Below, in pieces: positions 15,105 to 22,250 of a DNA stretch of 64,000 nucleotides; positions within the stretch are counted from its first letter, which is position 1; every line of letters starts with the position of its first letter. This stretch comes from an uncultured Lachnospiraceae bacterium. Lineage in GTDB: Bacteria; Bacillota; Clostridia; Lachnospirales; Lachnospiraceae. The DNA is taken from NCBI GenBank assembly GCA_958402795.1, contig CATXUX010000011.1:1-64000 (forward strand), read 5' to 3'. The notes below the pieces were generated by a model. The model ran no database searches, was not told the origin of the DNA, and was given only the letters and a program-made list of their open reading frames with translations. Both the position numbers and the translations under genes were made by a program.

Positions 15105-15173
15105 CCCTTAGTGTTGGAAACGAACCATCTGCCAATTAGGAGGCGCTTGTTTTATCCGTTAAACTAAGAGGAC
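15105..15173 (-). pseudogene. Decayed tRNA-Arg(CCU)-like gene
   Basis: The 5' half looks intact: GTCCTCT acceptor, GTTT/AAAC D-arm, and loop CTCCTAA. The 3' half has lost pairing: after the loop comes TTGGCAGAT, the T-arm GGTTCGTTTCC lacks a full stem, and the 3' end (CACTAAGG) does not match GTCCTCT. The total is 69 nt. It resembles a tRNA whose 3' half was replaced or eroded. The 3' boundary is uncertain. Confidence 0.55.
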
Positions 15174-15268
15174 ATCATCACAATTTCATAAAAGAAAATA
15201 AAATTGTAATCTTTAGCTATTCTACCACTCATCAGTTTGTATTTCAACACATTCTTTCTTTTTCTTTT

Positions 15269-15616
15269 TTATTTTTTATCCTGTTTTTCCCTTTTCATTA
15301 TTTTTCCACGATATACAAAAATATGGATAGCAAGAAAGCAAAGCGTCAGCATGGAAACAATCCTGTGAAATGCAAGAACTCCCGGCTCAGATTCCATGAT
15401 CAAAGATGCCATTCCACTCGCGAAATCCACCAGGATCAACAGACACAGCGCCCACCTTCTTCCATTCATTTTCCGGCGTTCAGACAGAATATGTATCAGG
15501 CAGAGTATTAAAAAAATAAGTGAAGCAATTTTATGTACGATAATTCCTGTCAAAGGCACTAGCATCGTTACAATAAAGCTAATCAGTAACAATCCGTTTA
15601 AAATATGTTTCTTCAA
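15269..15616 (-). CDS. DUF4405-like four-helix membrane protein
   Basis: 115 residues with about four membrane helices carrying regularly placed histidines (KKHILNG, IIVHKIASL, LIHILSE, AFHRIVSM, AIHIFVY), typical of cytochrome-b-like DUF4405 proteins that may bind haem. I place the start at the TTG at 15616 because GAGGAGG lies ten bases upstream. Longer frames run back through the promoter and into the previous gene. A promoter with an adjacent palindrome (15675-15694) lies upstream, so expression may respond to metal or redox state (inference). Confidence 0.6.
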   Translation of the reverse strand: MKKHILNGLLLISFIVTMLVPLTGIIVHKIASLIFLILCLIHILSERRKMNGRRWALCLLILVDFASGMASLIMESEPGVLAFHRIVSMLTLCFLAIHIFVYRGKIMKREKQDKK

Positions 15617-15674
15617 AAAATATTCCTCCTCTTCATCTGATAAAAACCATATCTTTCTCTTTTCAAAAGAGAAA

Positions 15675-15729
15675 AGGTTAGCTTTAGCTAACCTTTCACA
15701 TAGTACCATATACGTTTTTAAAATGTCAA
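15675..15729 (-). promoter_or_regulatory. Promoter with DtxR-like palindrome at the start site
   Basis: -35 TTGACA (15724-15729) and -10 TACTAT (15700-15705) are 18 bases apart on the minus strand. A perfect palindromic pair AGGTTAGC/GCTAACCT (15675-15694, four-base spacer) covers the expected start site. The half-site resembles DtxR/IdeR operators (TTAGGTTAGSCTAACCTAA), though with a wider spacer. It could alternatively act as an RNA hairpin. Confidence 0.55.
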
Positions 15730-15746
15730 GTTCTTTTTCTCGGTGT

Positions 15747-16622
15747 TTAAAAATGCAGATATCCCTGCAGCCATATTTTTCCCTTAAATCTTCTTCCGAT
15801 TTCTGGTTCTCCGAGAACTCTTTTTTTGGGAACGCAAATATCAATCTGCAATTCATTTACGTTCAGCTTCATCTGATATAGTTTTTCTCCTGTCCGGGAA
15901 TTGACCCGTTCCCTTACTGCGAGGATTTCTCCAAGGATTGCATACAGATCACACTCAATTCCATGCGGCATAAAATACGTATTTACAATAGAAAATACAT
16001 CTTCGCTTGCAAGTCTGCGGGACACTTTTGAATAGATATCAATATCATCCATCGTAAGTGTTTCCATTGCAATTTGGTCTCCGCGCCTTGCTGCGCTTAA
16101 CAGTTTTTTCCGGTTCCTGGACTCTTCTCTTTCCTGCTTTTGCTGTTCTTCACTTTTACTGATTGGAAACAGGATTGTTCCTTTTAAGGCCAGTCCGGAT
16201 AGCGTGACCGGAATTTCTTTCTCTCTCGCATACCCGAACTGACTTTCCTTGACATACTCAATTCCGTTTTGCAAGTGAAACATCAGACTGAATTCTGCTC
16301 TTGGATCTTCGCAGATTCCAACATACTGTTCTTTGTCAATTTTCTTTTCTACCGTAATTTCCGCACAAGTCGTTACGCCGCTCCCCTCGAAATATGGAAA
16401 ATAGTAATCTGCATCAAACTGATCGTTCTTATCCAGTTCGCCGCAAACGGCGATCCCGGTGCTTTGTGCATATTCTTTTTTTAATTCGCAGAAATCTTCT
16501 TCATCCGTATAGGACATCACAATCTGGTGTGTAAAAGTGTTTTCCACTTCCTGCAGCAAATCTCTAAGCTCTTGTTTAGATTGGATCCCCTCAAATCCAA
16601 TCGCCTCTAAATACTGATGCAT
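15747..16622 (-). CDS. DUF3881 family protein
   Basis: 291 residues, soluble, with no signal peptide. The sequence (MHQYLEAIGFEGIQSKQEL, CEDPRAEFSLMFHLQNG, YSKVSRRLASEDVFSIVNTY) matches the DUF3881 proteins that sit beside serS or parB in Lachnospiraceae. The function is unknown. It lies downstream of serS with a 41-base gap and may be cotranscribed. It is about family length, and nothing suggests damage. Confidence 0.75.
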   Translation of the reverse strand: MHQYLEAIGFEGIQSKQELRDLLQEVENTFTHQIVMSYTDEEDFCELKKEYAQSTGIAVCGELDKNDQFDADYYFPYFEGSGVTTCAEITVEKKIDKEQYVGICEDPRAEFSLMFHLQNGIEYVKESQFGYAREKEIPVTLSGLALKGTILFPISKSEEQQKQEREESRNRKKLLSAARRGDQIAMETLTMDDIDIYSKVSRRLASEDVFSIVNTYFMPHGIECDLYAILGEILAVRERVNSRTGEKLYQMKLNVNELQIDICVPKKRVLGEPEIGRRFKGKIWLQGYLHF

Positions 16623-16663
16623 CTGTTTTCTCCGGAAATCATGAAATCATTCTCTGTTACTTT

Positions 16664-17956
16664 TTAATTTTTCTTTTTCGGTATCAGCACAGTAGTTCCG
16701 CCCATATATGGCTGCAGAACTTCCGGAATCAGAACGCTTCCGTCTTCCTGCAGATTATTTTCCAAAAATGCAATTAACATTCTCGGCGGCGCTACTACTG
16801 TATTATTCAATGTATGAGCAAAGTACCTTCCGTTTTCCCCTTTTACACGGATTCCAAGTCTTCTTGCCTGAGCGTCCCCGAGATTGGAGCAGCTTCCTAC
16901 TTCGAAATATTTCTTCTGACGCGGAGACCATGCCTCTACATCAACCGATTTTACCTTCAAATCTGCCAGGTCGCCGGAGCAGCATTCCAGTGTCCGCACC
17001 GGAACGTCAAGAGAACGGAATAAATCAACTGTATTTTTCCACAGTTTGTCAAACCACTCCATACTTTCTTCCGGCTTGCAGATGACAATCATCTCCTGCT
17101 TTTCAAACTGATGGATCCGGTACACACCTCGTTCTTCAATTCCATGTGCACCTTTTTCTTTCCGGAAACACGGAGAATAACTGGTCAATGTTTTCGGAAG
17201 TTCTGCTTCCTCAATCTGACTGTCGATAAATTTTCCAATCATAGAATGCTCGCTTGTACCGATCAGATACAGATCTTCTCCTTCGATCTTGTACATCATT
17301 GCATCCATCTCTTCAAAGCTCATAACGCCTGTTACCACATTGCTGCGAATCATAAACGGAGGAATACAATATGTGAATCCCCGATTTATCATAAAATCTC
17401 TTGCATATGCTGTCATAGCAGAATGCAGCCTTGCAATATCTCCCATCAGATAATAAAAACCATTTCCCGCAACTTTTCTTGCACTATCCAGATCAATTCC
17501 GTCAAAACTTTCCATGATATCTGTGTGATACGGAATCTCAAAATCCGGAACAACCGGTTCTCCGAAACGTTCTCTTTCTACATTTTCACTGTCATTTTTT
17601 CCAATCGGAACAGACGGATCTATGATGTTAGGAATTCTCATCATATCTTTTTTCAGTTTTTCTTCGACTTCTTTTTCTTCTGCGGAAAGTTCTTCAATAC
17701 GATCTGCACTCGCTGCAACTTTCTTCTTAACTTCTTCTGCTTCTTCTCTTTTTTTCTGCCCCATCAGTTTCCCGATTTCTTTCGATAACTTATTTTTTTC
17801 CGCACGGAGTGCTTCCACTTCTTTCTTAATATCTCTGTTTCTGGCGTCCAATTCCAGTACTTCGTCAACGAGCGGCAGTTTCTCGTCCTGAAATTTATTC
17901 TTTATATTCTCCTTTACAAGTTCCGGATTACTTCTTACAAATTTAATATCTAACAT
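16664..17956 (-). CDS. serS: Seryl-tRNA synthetase
   Basis: 430 residues, full length. The N-terminal coiled-coil arm (about residues 30-105, rich in E and K) grips the tRNA-Ser variable arm. Class II motifs follow: IGTSEHSM, FRKEKGAHGIEERGVYRIHQFEKQEM-type motif 2 (split here as FRKEKGAHG and GVYRIHQFEK), and motif 3 LNNTVVAPPRMLIAFLEN. It charges tRNA-Ser and tRNA-Sec. No T-box leader is visible upstream. Confidence 0.95.
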   Translation of the reverse strand: MLDIKFVRSNPELVKENIKNKFQDEKLPLVDEVLELDARNRDIKKEVEALRAEKNKLSKEIGKLMGQKKREEAEEVKKKVAASADRIEELSAEEKEVEEKLKKDMMRIPNIIDPSVPIGKNDSENVERERFGEPVVPDFEIPYHTDIMESFDGIDLDSARKVAGNGFYYLMGDIARLHSAMTAYARDFMINRGFTYCIPPFMIRSNVVTGVMSFEEMDAMMYKIEGEDLYLIGTSEHSMIGKFIDSQIEEAELPKTLTSYSPCFRKEKGAHGIEERGVYRIHQFEKQEMIVICKPEESMEWFDKLWKNTVDLFRSLDVPVRTLECCSGDLADLKVKSVDVEAWSPRQKKYFEVGSCSNLGDAQARRLGIRVKGENGRYFAHTLNNTVVAPPRMLIAFLENNLQEDGSVLIPEVLQPYMGGTTVLIPKKKN

Positions 17957-18012
17957 AGCGACTTCTCCCTTCCTGTTTCTCTTTTTTCCTCATTCTGATT
18001 TTTTCTTATTTT

Positions 18013-18561
18013 TTATCTTTTTTTCTTATCTTTCAATGATACATCTTTGATATCATAGGCTTCCTGAAAAATTGCACGTTCCAGAGATTCTTCTTCCTCT
18101 TCGCCAAGTTCTACATAACTCTCACCCCTGACGATTTCTTTGATATACGTATAGCATCCCTCTCTTGTATGCATTGCATTCAGGATCCACCCATTATTCT
18201 GATCGTCCAGCATTGTCAGTGCAAAACTTAAGTTTCCTCCCGTCTCCTGAAAGGCGTCATATTTTACAATTCCAACCTTCTGATAGTTCTTTTGTAATTT
18301 TTTCTTAATTACAGAAATATCTGATTCGTTTTTTCTGGCAATCGTTTCTACTTCTTCCAGTCTCCTGAATTTTTCAAAAAATCCTTTCTCAAGATTTTCC
18401 CCGTTTTTTCCTTCCATAAACTTCATATATGAAGTTTTCAGACGGTTGTATTTTTGATTGATCCGGATTAAAAATATAAACTGGACAATCAAAATAATAA
18501 AAATAATGATCAGTACATAAAATGCATCAATCCCCATACGCTCCAACAGTCCACTTCCCAC
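18013..18561 (-). CDS. DUF4446 family membrane-anchored protein
   Basis: 182 residues. It starts at a GTG (18561) that follows AGGAGGAAAAAATAA. One N-terminal membrane helix (about residues 12-33) is followed by a coiled-coil region and a globular C-terminal domain (KVGIVKYDAFQETGGNLSFA), the hallmark of DUF4446. In Clostridia this gene usually lies beside parB/serS. The role is unknown. Confidence 0.75.
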   Translation of the reverse strand: MGSGLLERMGIDAFYVLIIIFIILIVQFIFLIRINQKYNRLKTSYMKFMEGKNGENLEKGFFEKFRRLEEVETIARKNESDISVIKKKLQKNYQKVGIVKYDAFQETGGNLSFALTMLDDQNNGWILNAMHTREGCYTYIKEIVRGESYVELGEEEEESLERAIFQEAYDIKDVSLKDKKKR

Positions 18562-18641
18562 TTATTTTTTCCTCCTGGTATTTATACTCCCTCTTTTTCT
18601 GTATCTGATTGGCTGTGAATAGCAACATCTTGTTCTCCCCT

Positions 18642-19598
18642 CTACAAGTTTTGAATTGACATAATCATTTCGTATATTCTCTCCAACTCCTCTTCAGAAT
18701 AATACTCGATTTCCACTCTCCCTTTCCCGTTTGATTTTGCGTTGATATTTACTTTTGTTCCCATGACATTTTTCATTCTGTCTGCAAGATCCGTGTAAAC
18801 GAACGTATGTTCCAACTTTGTTTTTTCAATCGGCTGCTTTGGATTTTTTAACTGTTTTACCAGCTTCTCTGTCTCGCGGACACTTAACTTCTCATCGAAG
18901 ATTTTCGTTGCAATTTCATACTGCTGTTCTTCATCATCAATAGCAAGTAAAGCTCTGGCATGCCCTGTAGAAATCATATCATCGACTATCATCTGCTTTA
19001 CTTTATCACTTAATTTCAACAGACGCATGGAATTTGTAACAGCAGTTCTGCTCTTTGATACTCTTTCAGCCACTTCATCCTGTTTCAAATGGAACTCTTC
19101 TAACAGTCTCTTATATGCCATTGCCTCCTCTATAGGATTCAGATTTTCCCGCTGAATATTTTCAATCAGTGATATTTCAACAATCTCCTGATCTGTATAT
19201 TCTTTAATGATAACCGGTACTTCTTTCAAACCGGCAATTTTTGCAGCACGCCATCTTCTTTCACCTGCTATGATTTCATAATAATCATTTTTCTTATGAA
19301 CAAGCAACGGGGAAAGCACTCCATGTTGTTTTATGGAATCTGCCAGTTCTAAAAGAGAATCTTCATCAAATTCTTTGCGCGGCTGATCTCTGTTCGGTTC
19401 CACCTGATTGATTTTTAATAATATTTCTCCCGTTTCTGTTTTTTCCTTCACAGGAGATACCGGCGTTTGTTTTTTTTCATTTCCCGCTGGATTTTTCTTT
19501 TTTTCATTATTTTTATTTCCGGATGACTTCATTTGATTACTTTTATCCGGGATCAGGCTGTCCAGTCCTTTTCCAAGTCCATTTCTCTTTACCGCCAC
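18642..19598 (-). CDS. parB: Chromosome partitioning protein ParB (Spo0J)
   Basis: 318 residues. The N-terminal KRNGLGKGLDSLIPD segment contacts ParA. The CTPase/ParB-N box (IAGERRWRAAKIAGL, then ENIQRENLNPIEEA) and the helix-turn-helix (VAERVSKSRTAVTNSMRLL) are clear, with a C-terminal dimerisation region. It loads on parS and spreads as a CTP clamp. The GTG start overlaps the parA stop by one base. Three parS sites lie within 1.5 kb. Confidence 0.95.
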   Translation of the reverse strand: MAVKRNGLGKGLDSLIPDKSNQMKSSGNKNNEKKKNPAGNEKKQTPVSPVKEKTETGEILLKINQVEPNRDQPRKEFDEDSLLELADSIKQHGVLSPLLVHKKNDYYEIIAGERRWRAAKIAGLKEVPVIIKEYTDQEIVEISLIENIQRENLNPIEEAMAYKRLLEEFHLKQDEVAERVSKSRTAVTNSMRLLKLSDKVKQMIVDDMISTGHARALLAIDDEEQQYEIATKIFDEKLSVRETEKLVKQLKNPKQPIEKTKLEHTFVYTDLADRMKNVMGTKVNINAKSNGKGRVEIEYYSEEELERIYEMIMSIQNL

Positions 19599-20368
19599 TA
19601 TTCTTCCTCCCCTCTGTGAATTACCTCTTCTGCCAGCATTTTATATGCTTCTGCTCCTGAGGATTTAGAATCATACATATTGATCGGCATTCCATAACTC
19701 GGTGCTTCAGCAAGTCTGATATTTCTCGGAATAATTGTCTTATATATACGTTGGTCAAGATTTTCTTTCACGTTTTCCACTACCTGAAGAGATAGATTAG
19801 TTCTTGCGTCATACATTGTAAATACAACGCCTTCTATCTCTAGTTTCGGATTCAATCTTTCCTGAACCAACTCAATCGTATGTATCAACTGACTCAATCC
19901 TTCCAGCGCGTAATATTCACATTGTATTGGAACAAGTACCGAATTTGCAGTTGTCATTGCATTGATTGTCAGCATACTTAATGCCGGTGGGCAGTCGATA
20001 ATGACGAAATCATAATCATCTTTTACTTTTTCCACTTCGTTCCTGATGATAAATTCCTTATCTTCAACCCCAATCAATTCAATTTCGGCTGCTGACAAAT
20101 CTATGTTAGACGGAAGTACAGATAGATTGTCCATTACACTCTCGCAAATACAACTTTCGATTTCTGCATTGCCTATAAAAAGATCATATACACTTAATTC
20201 CACTTCATTCTTATCCACACCCAGTCCACTTGTCATATTTCCCTGCGGATCCAGATCTACTACAAGGATTTTTTTGCCAAGACTTGCCAGAGATGCCGAT
20301 AAATTGATTGCTGTAGTTGTTTTTCCTACGCCGCCTTTTTGATTTGCAATTGCTATAATTCTGCCCAT
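19598..20368 (-). CDS. parA: Chromosome partitioning ATPase ParA (Soj)
   Basis: 256 residues, complete. The deviant Walker A (NQKGGVGKTT, residues 9-18), Walker B (YDFVIIDCPPAL) and C-terminal amphipathic region match the ParA/Soj family. It acts with ParB in origin segregation and, in Bacillus, controls DnaA. It lies upstream of parB with a one-base overlap. A parS site sits 66 bases upstream of the ATG and could allow ParB to influence its expression. Confidence 0.95.
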   Translation of the reverse strand: MGRIIAIANQKGGVGKTTTAINLSASLASLGKKILVVDLDPQGNMTSGLGVDKNEVELSVYDLFIGNAEIESCICESVMDNLSVLPSNIDLSAAEIELIGVEDKEFIIRNEVEKVKDDYDFVIIDCPPALSMLTINAMTTANSVLVPIQCEYYALEGLSQLIHTIELVQERLNPKLEIEGVVFTMYDARTNLSLQVVENVKENLDQRIYKTIIPRNIRLAEAPSYGMPINMYDSKSSGAEAYKMLAEEVIHRGEEE

Positions 20369-20433
20369 TTTCTGTACTCCTTTCGTGTCACTTACCTATT
20401 ATATCACTAATAACCGATATTATCCACATAAAA

Positions 20434-20449
20434 TGTTTCACGTGAAACA
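20434..20449. promoter_or_regulatory. parS: parS site 1
   Basis: TGTTTCACGTGAAACA, a perfect match to the bacterial parS consensus, just upstream of parA. Confidence 0.95.
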
Positions 20450-20472
20450 TTTTATTTTGTCTTTTTTACTTT

Positions 20473-20703
20473 TCACAGGGTAGGGAAATGCGGAAAAAGT
20501 TGGTGCAAGCTTGCTTGCAAAACAATATTTTCCGCATTTTCTACACCACGTAAAGAGGTCACCGCCTCACAGCAAGGAACAAAAGCCATCGAAAAAGGGC
20601 GACGTACGCCTTTGACGTACGGTTTCACAGCTGTTGGACGGTGCCCCGTGAAAAGTATCTTGTCTTTTGTGAACATATGTTCTTTTTTAGGTAGGCGATG
20701 CAT
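20473..20703 (-). repeat. Structured intergenic unit, possible dispersed repeat
   Basis: The stretch can be read as a 76-codon minus-strand frame ending LHQLFPHFPTL, but there is no good RBS and the composition is odd. It carries strong pairings: AAATGCGGAAAA (20488-20499) with TTTTCCGCATTT, and GACGTAC repeats near 20603-20620. From memory, similar short frames recur in Lachnospiraceae genomes, which suggests a dispersed noncoding repeat. I cannot verify that here. Confidence 0.4.
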
Positions 20704-20728
20704 TTTTATCTTTCAAGTATTTTTGGAA

Positions 20729-20744
20729 TGTTTCACGTGAAACA
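20729..20744. promoter_or_regulatory. parS: parS site 2
   Basis: A second perfect TGTTTCACGTGAAACA, 295 bases from the first. Confidence 0.95.
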
Positions 20745-20799
20745 TTCTATTTATAGTCCTTTGATATTTTATAATTTATTTTATGATGATATCAGAATC

Positions 20800-21000
20800 A
20801 AAAACTCTAAAGCCACATAAGTTTGCTCGTGGGAGAAAGGCCTTGGAACCCGTCCCAATATGTGTGTAAAACTGAGCATAAGACATACAATATCAAAATT
20901 TCAGTTTGGGAGTTAAATATCCGGTGGACATCTGCTTAGTGCAGGTTGAAGTGGAGTAAATATGTGAGAGTGCATGGCACGAATCAATCCATAGATATTA
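20800..21000 (+). ncRNA. Candidate structured RNA between parS sites
   Basis: No coding frame is supported. Several nested pairings occur in order: CACATA/TATGTG enclosing TGGGA/TCCCA and AAGGCCTT (20812-20866), then AAACTGA/TCAGTTT (about 20869-20906), then CTGC-TTAG-TGCAG (20932-20944). A TATGATGAT -10-like box lies just upstream on the plus strand. I cannot match it to 6S, tmRNA, SRP or RNase P RNA. The strand is uncertain. Confidence 0.4.
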
Positions 21001-21043
21001 TTGTTATTTGAGTTTATTTTTTCTTACTGCTTTAATTTACTAC

Positions 21044-21087
21044 ATAAGAGACATCAATGTTTCACGTGAAACATTGATGTCTCTTAT
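21044..21087. promoter_or_regulatory. parS: parS site 3 inside a 44-bp perfect palindrome
   Basis: The parS core TGTTTCACGTGAAACA (21058-21073) is extended on both sides by ATAAGAGACATCAA and its complement, giving a perfect 44-bp palindrome centred at 21065/21066. It lies upstream of the rsmG terminator. Confidence 0.95.
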
Positions 21088-21253
21088 ACTGAAACTATTT
21101 TTTATACTTTTAAATTGTTTTATTTTATATTCAGTATCATTTCTACTTCGATCAAAAAAAATTAATATCCGAATATTGGGCACAATTATGGGGTTTCTAA
21201 GTATCAAGAGCAAATGTAATGTGAGCATATCCGCTTTGGCCGTCTGCTTAGAA

Positions 21254-21289
21254 AAAAATAAAGAAACACAGATTCTACTATAATCTGTG
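21254..21289 (-). terminator. Terminator of rsmG transcript
   Basis: CACAGATT (21267-21274) pairs with AATCTGTG (21282-21289). On the minus strand it is followed by TTTCTTTATTTTTTT. It lies 26 bases after the rsmG stop. Confidence 0.85.
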
Positions 21290-21314
21290 CTTCATTAAAA
21301 GAAAGTATAGACTT

Positions 21315-22025
21315 TTATAATGGCTCTTTTGCAGGAGTACCTGCTTTGCGAGGATATTTTCCGGGTGTTTTCTTTTTCTTTTCTATTACAACAAACGACC
21401 TTCCGATCTCTGAGTAAGGGATTTGAAATTTTATATAATCTTTCAAATCTCCGCCCAATATCTGAAATGCAGATGTTGAACGATTGATTTCATCATTAGC
21501 CTCACTGCTTTTATATGCGACAAAATATCCTCCAATATTGACAAAAGGAATACAATACTCACTTAATATAGATAAATCTGCCACAGCTCTTGAAACACAT
21601 AAATCATAGCTTTCCCGGTAGCTCTCTTTCTTTGCAAACTCTTCCGCCCTTCCATGAAAGGCATCTATTTTTTCCAAACGCAATTCATCAATTACTGTAT
21701 TCAGGAATCGTACTCTCTTATTTAGTGAATCAAGTAATGTAACCTTTAAATGTGGAAAGGCAATTTTTAAAGGAATACCCGGAAATCCTGCACCGGTTCC
21801 GATATCAATCAAAGAATGGATGGAATTCATATCTATAAATTTTGCAATTGCAAGACTATCTGCAAAATGTTTTTCATAGACTTCATCTTGTTCTGAAATT
21901 GAAGTAAGATTCATTACCCGGTTCCATTCTGTCAATAATTCAAAATATCGCTGAAACTGATCTTCCTGTTCCGTTGTTAAATCAATCCCAAATTCACATA
22001 ACTGCGCCTTAAATTTATCCTTCAT
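21315..22025 (-). CDS. rsmG: 16S rRNA m7G527 methyltransferase RsmG (GidB)
   Basis: 236 residues from the ATG at 22025 (GAGGTG upstream); an earlier in-frame start lacks an RBS. The SAM-binding motif LIDIGTGAGFPGIPLKIAFP and the YDLCVSRAVADLSILSEY segment are diagnostic. It methylates G527 of 16S rRNA, and loss gives low-level streptomycin resistance. The position next to mnmG and parAB is the conserved origin order. Confidence 0.95.
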   Translation of the reverse strand: MKDKFKAQLCEFGIDLTTEQEDQFQRYFELLTEWNRVMNLTSISEQDEVYEKHFADSLAIAKFIDMNSIHSLIDIGTGAGFPGIPLKIAFPHLKVTLLDSLNKRVRFLNTVIDELRLEKIDAFHGRAEEFAKKESYRESYDLCVSRAVADLSILSEYCIPFVNIGGYFVAYKSSEANDEINRSTSAFQILGGDLKDYIKFQIPYSEIGRSFVVIEKKKKTPGKYPRKAGTPAKEPL

Positions 22026-22103
22026 ATCAATCACCTCTTTTATCCCCATTCAACGATTCATTTTCGGCTCTTCAAGCTTCCTCAAAATCTATAAATTCAC
22101 TAT

Positions 22104-22163
22104 TTCATAATACATCGATATAATTCATAATACGTCGATATAATTCATAATACATCATTACAA
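22104..22163. repeat. Three tandem copies of a 20-bp unit
   Basis: TTCATAATACATCGATATAA repeats at 22104, 22124 (one change) and 22144 (the last copy diverges at its 3' end). AT-rich, upstream of rsmG and downstream of mnmG. Probably slippage-prone; no protein-binding role is evident. Confidence 0.8.
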
Positions 22164-22250
22164 TTTATCAATCACGGATTAACACATTTTCATAACTTCA
22201 AAGAAGCAGGAGTTAAGTGTTAACTAAATATTTACTAATACGGCATTTAT

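Noticed and set aside
17111..17788. 225-codon frame opposite serS
   Set aside because: Shadow of the highly conserved serS frame.
21008..21283. Plus-strand frame across the parS palindrome
   Set aside because: Contains parS and the rsmG terminator; hydrophobicity is due to AT-richness.
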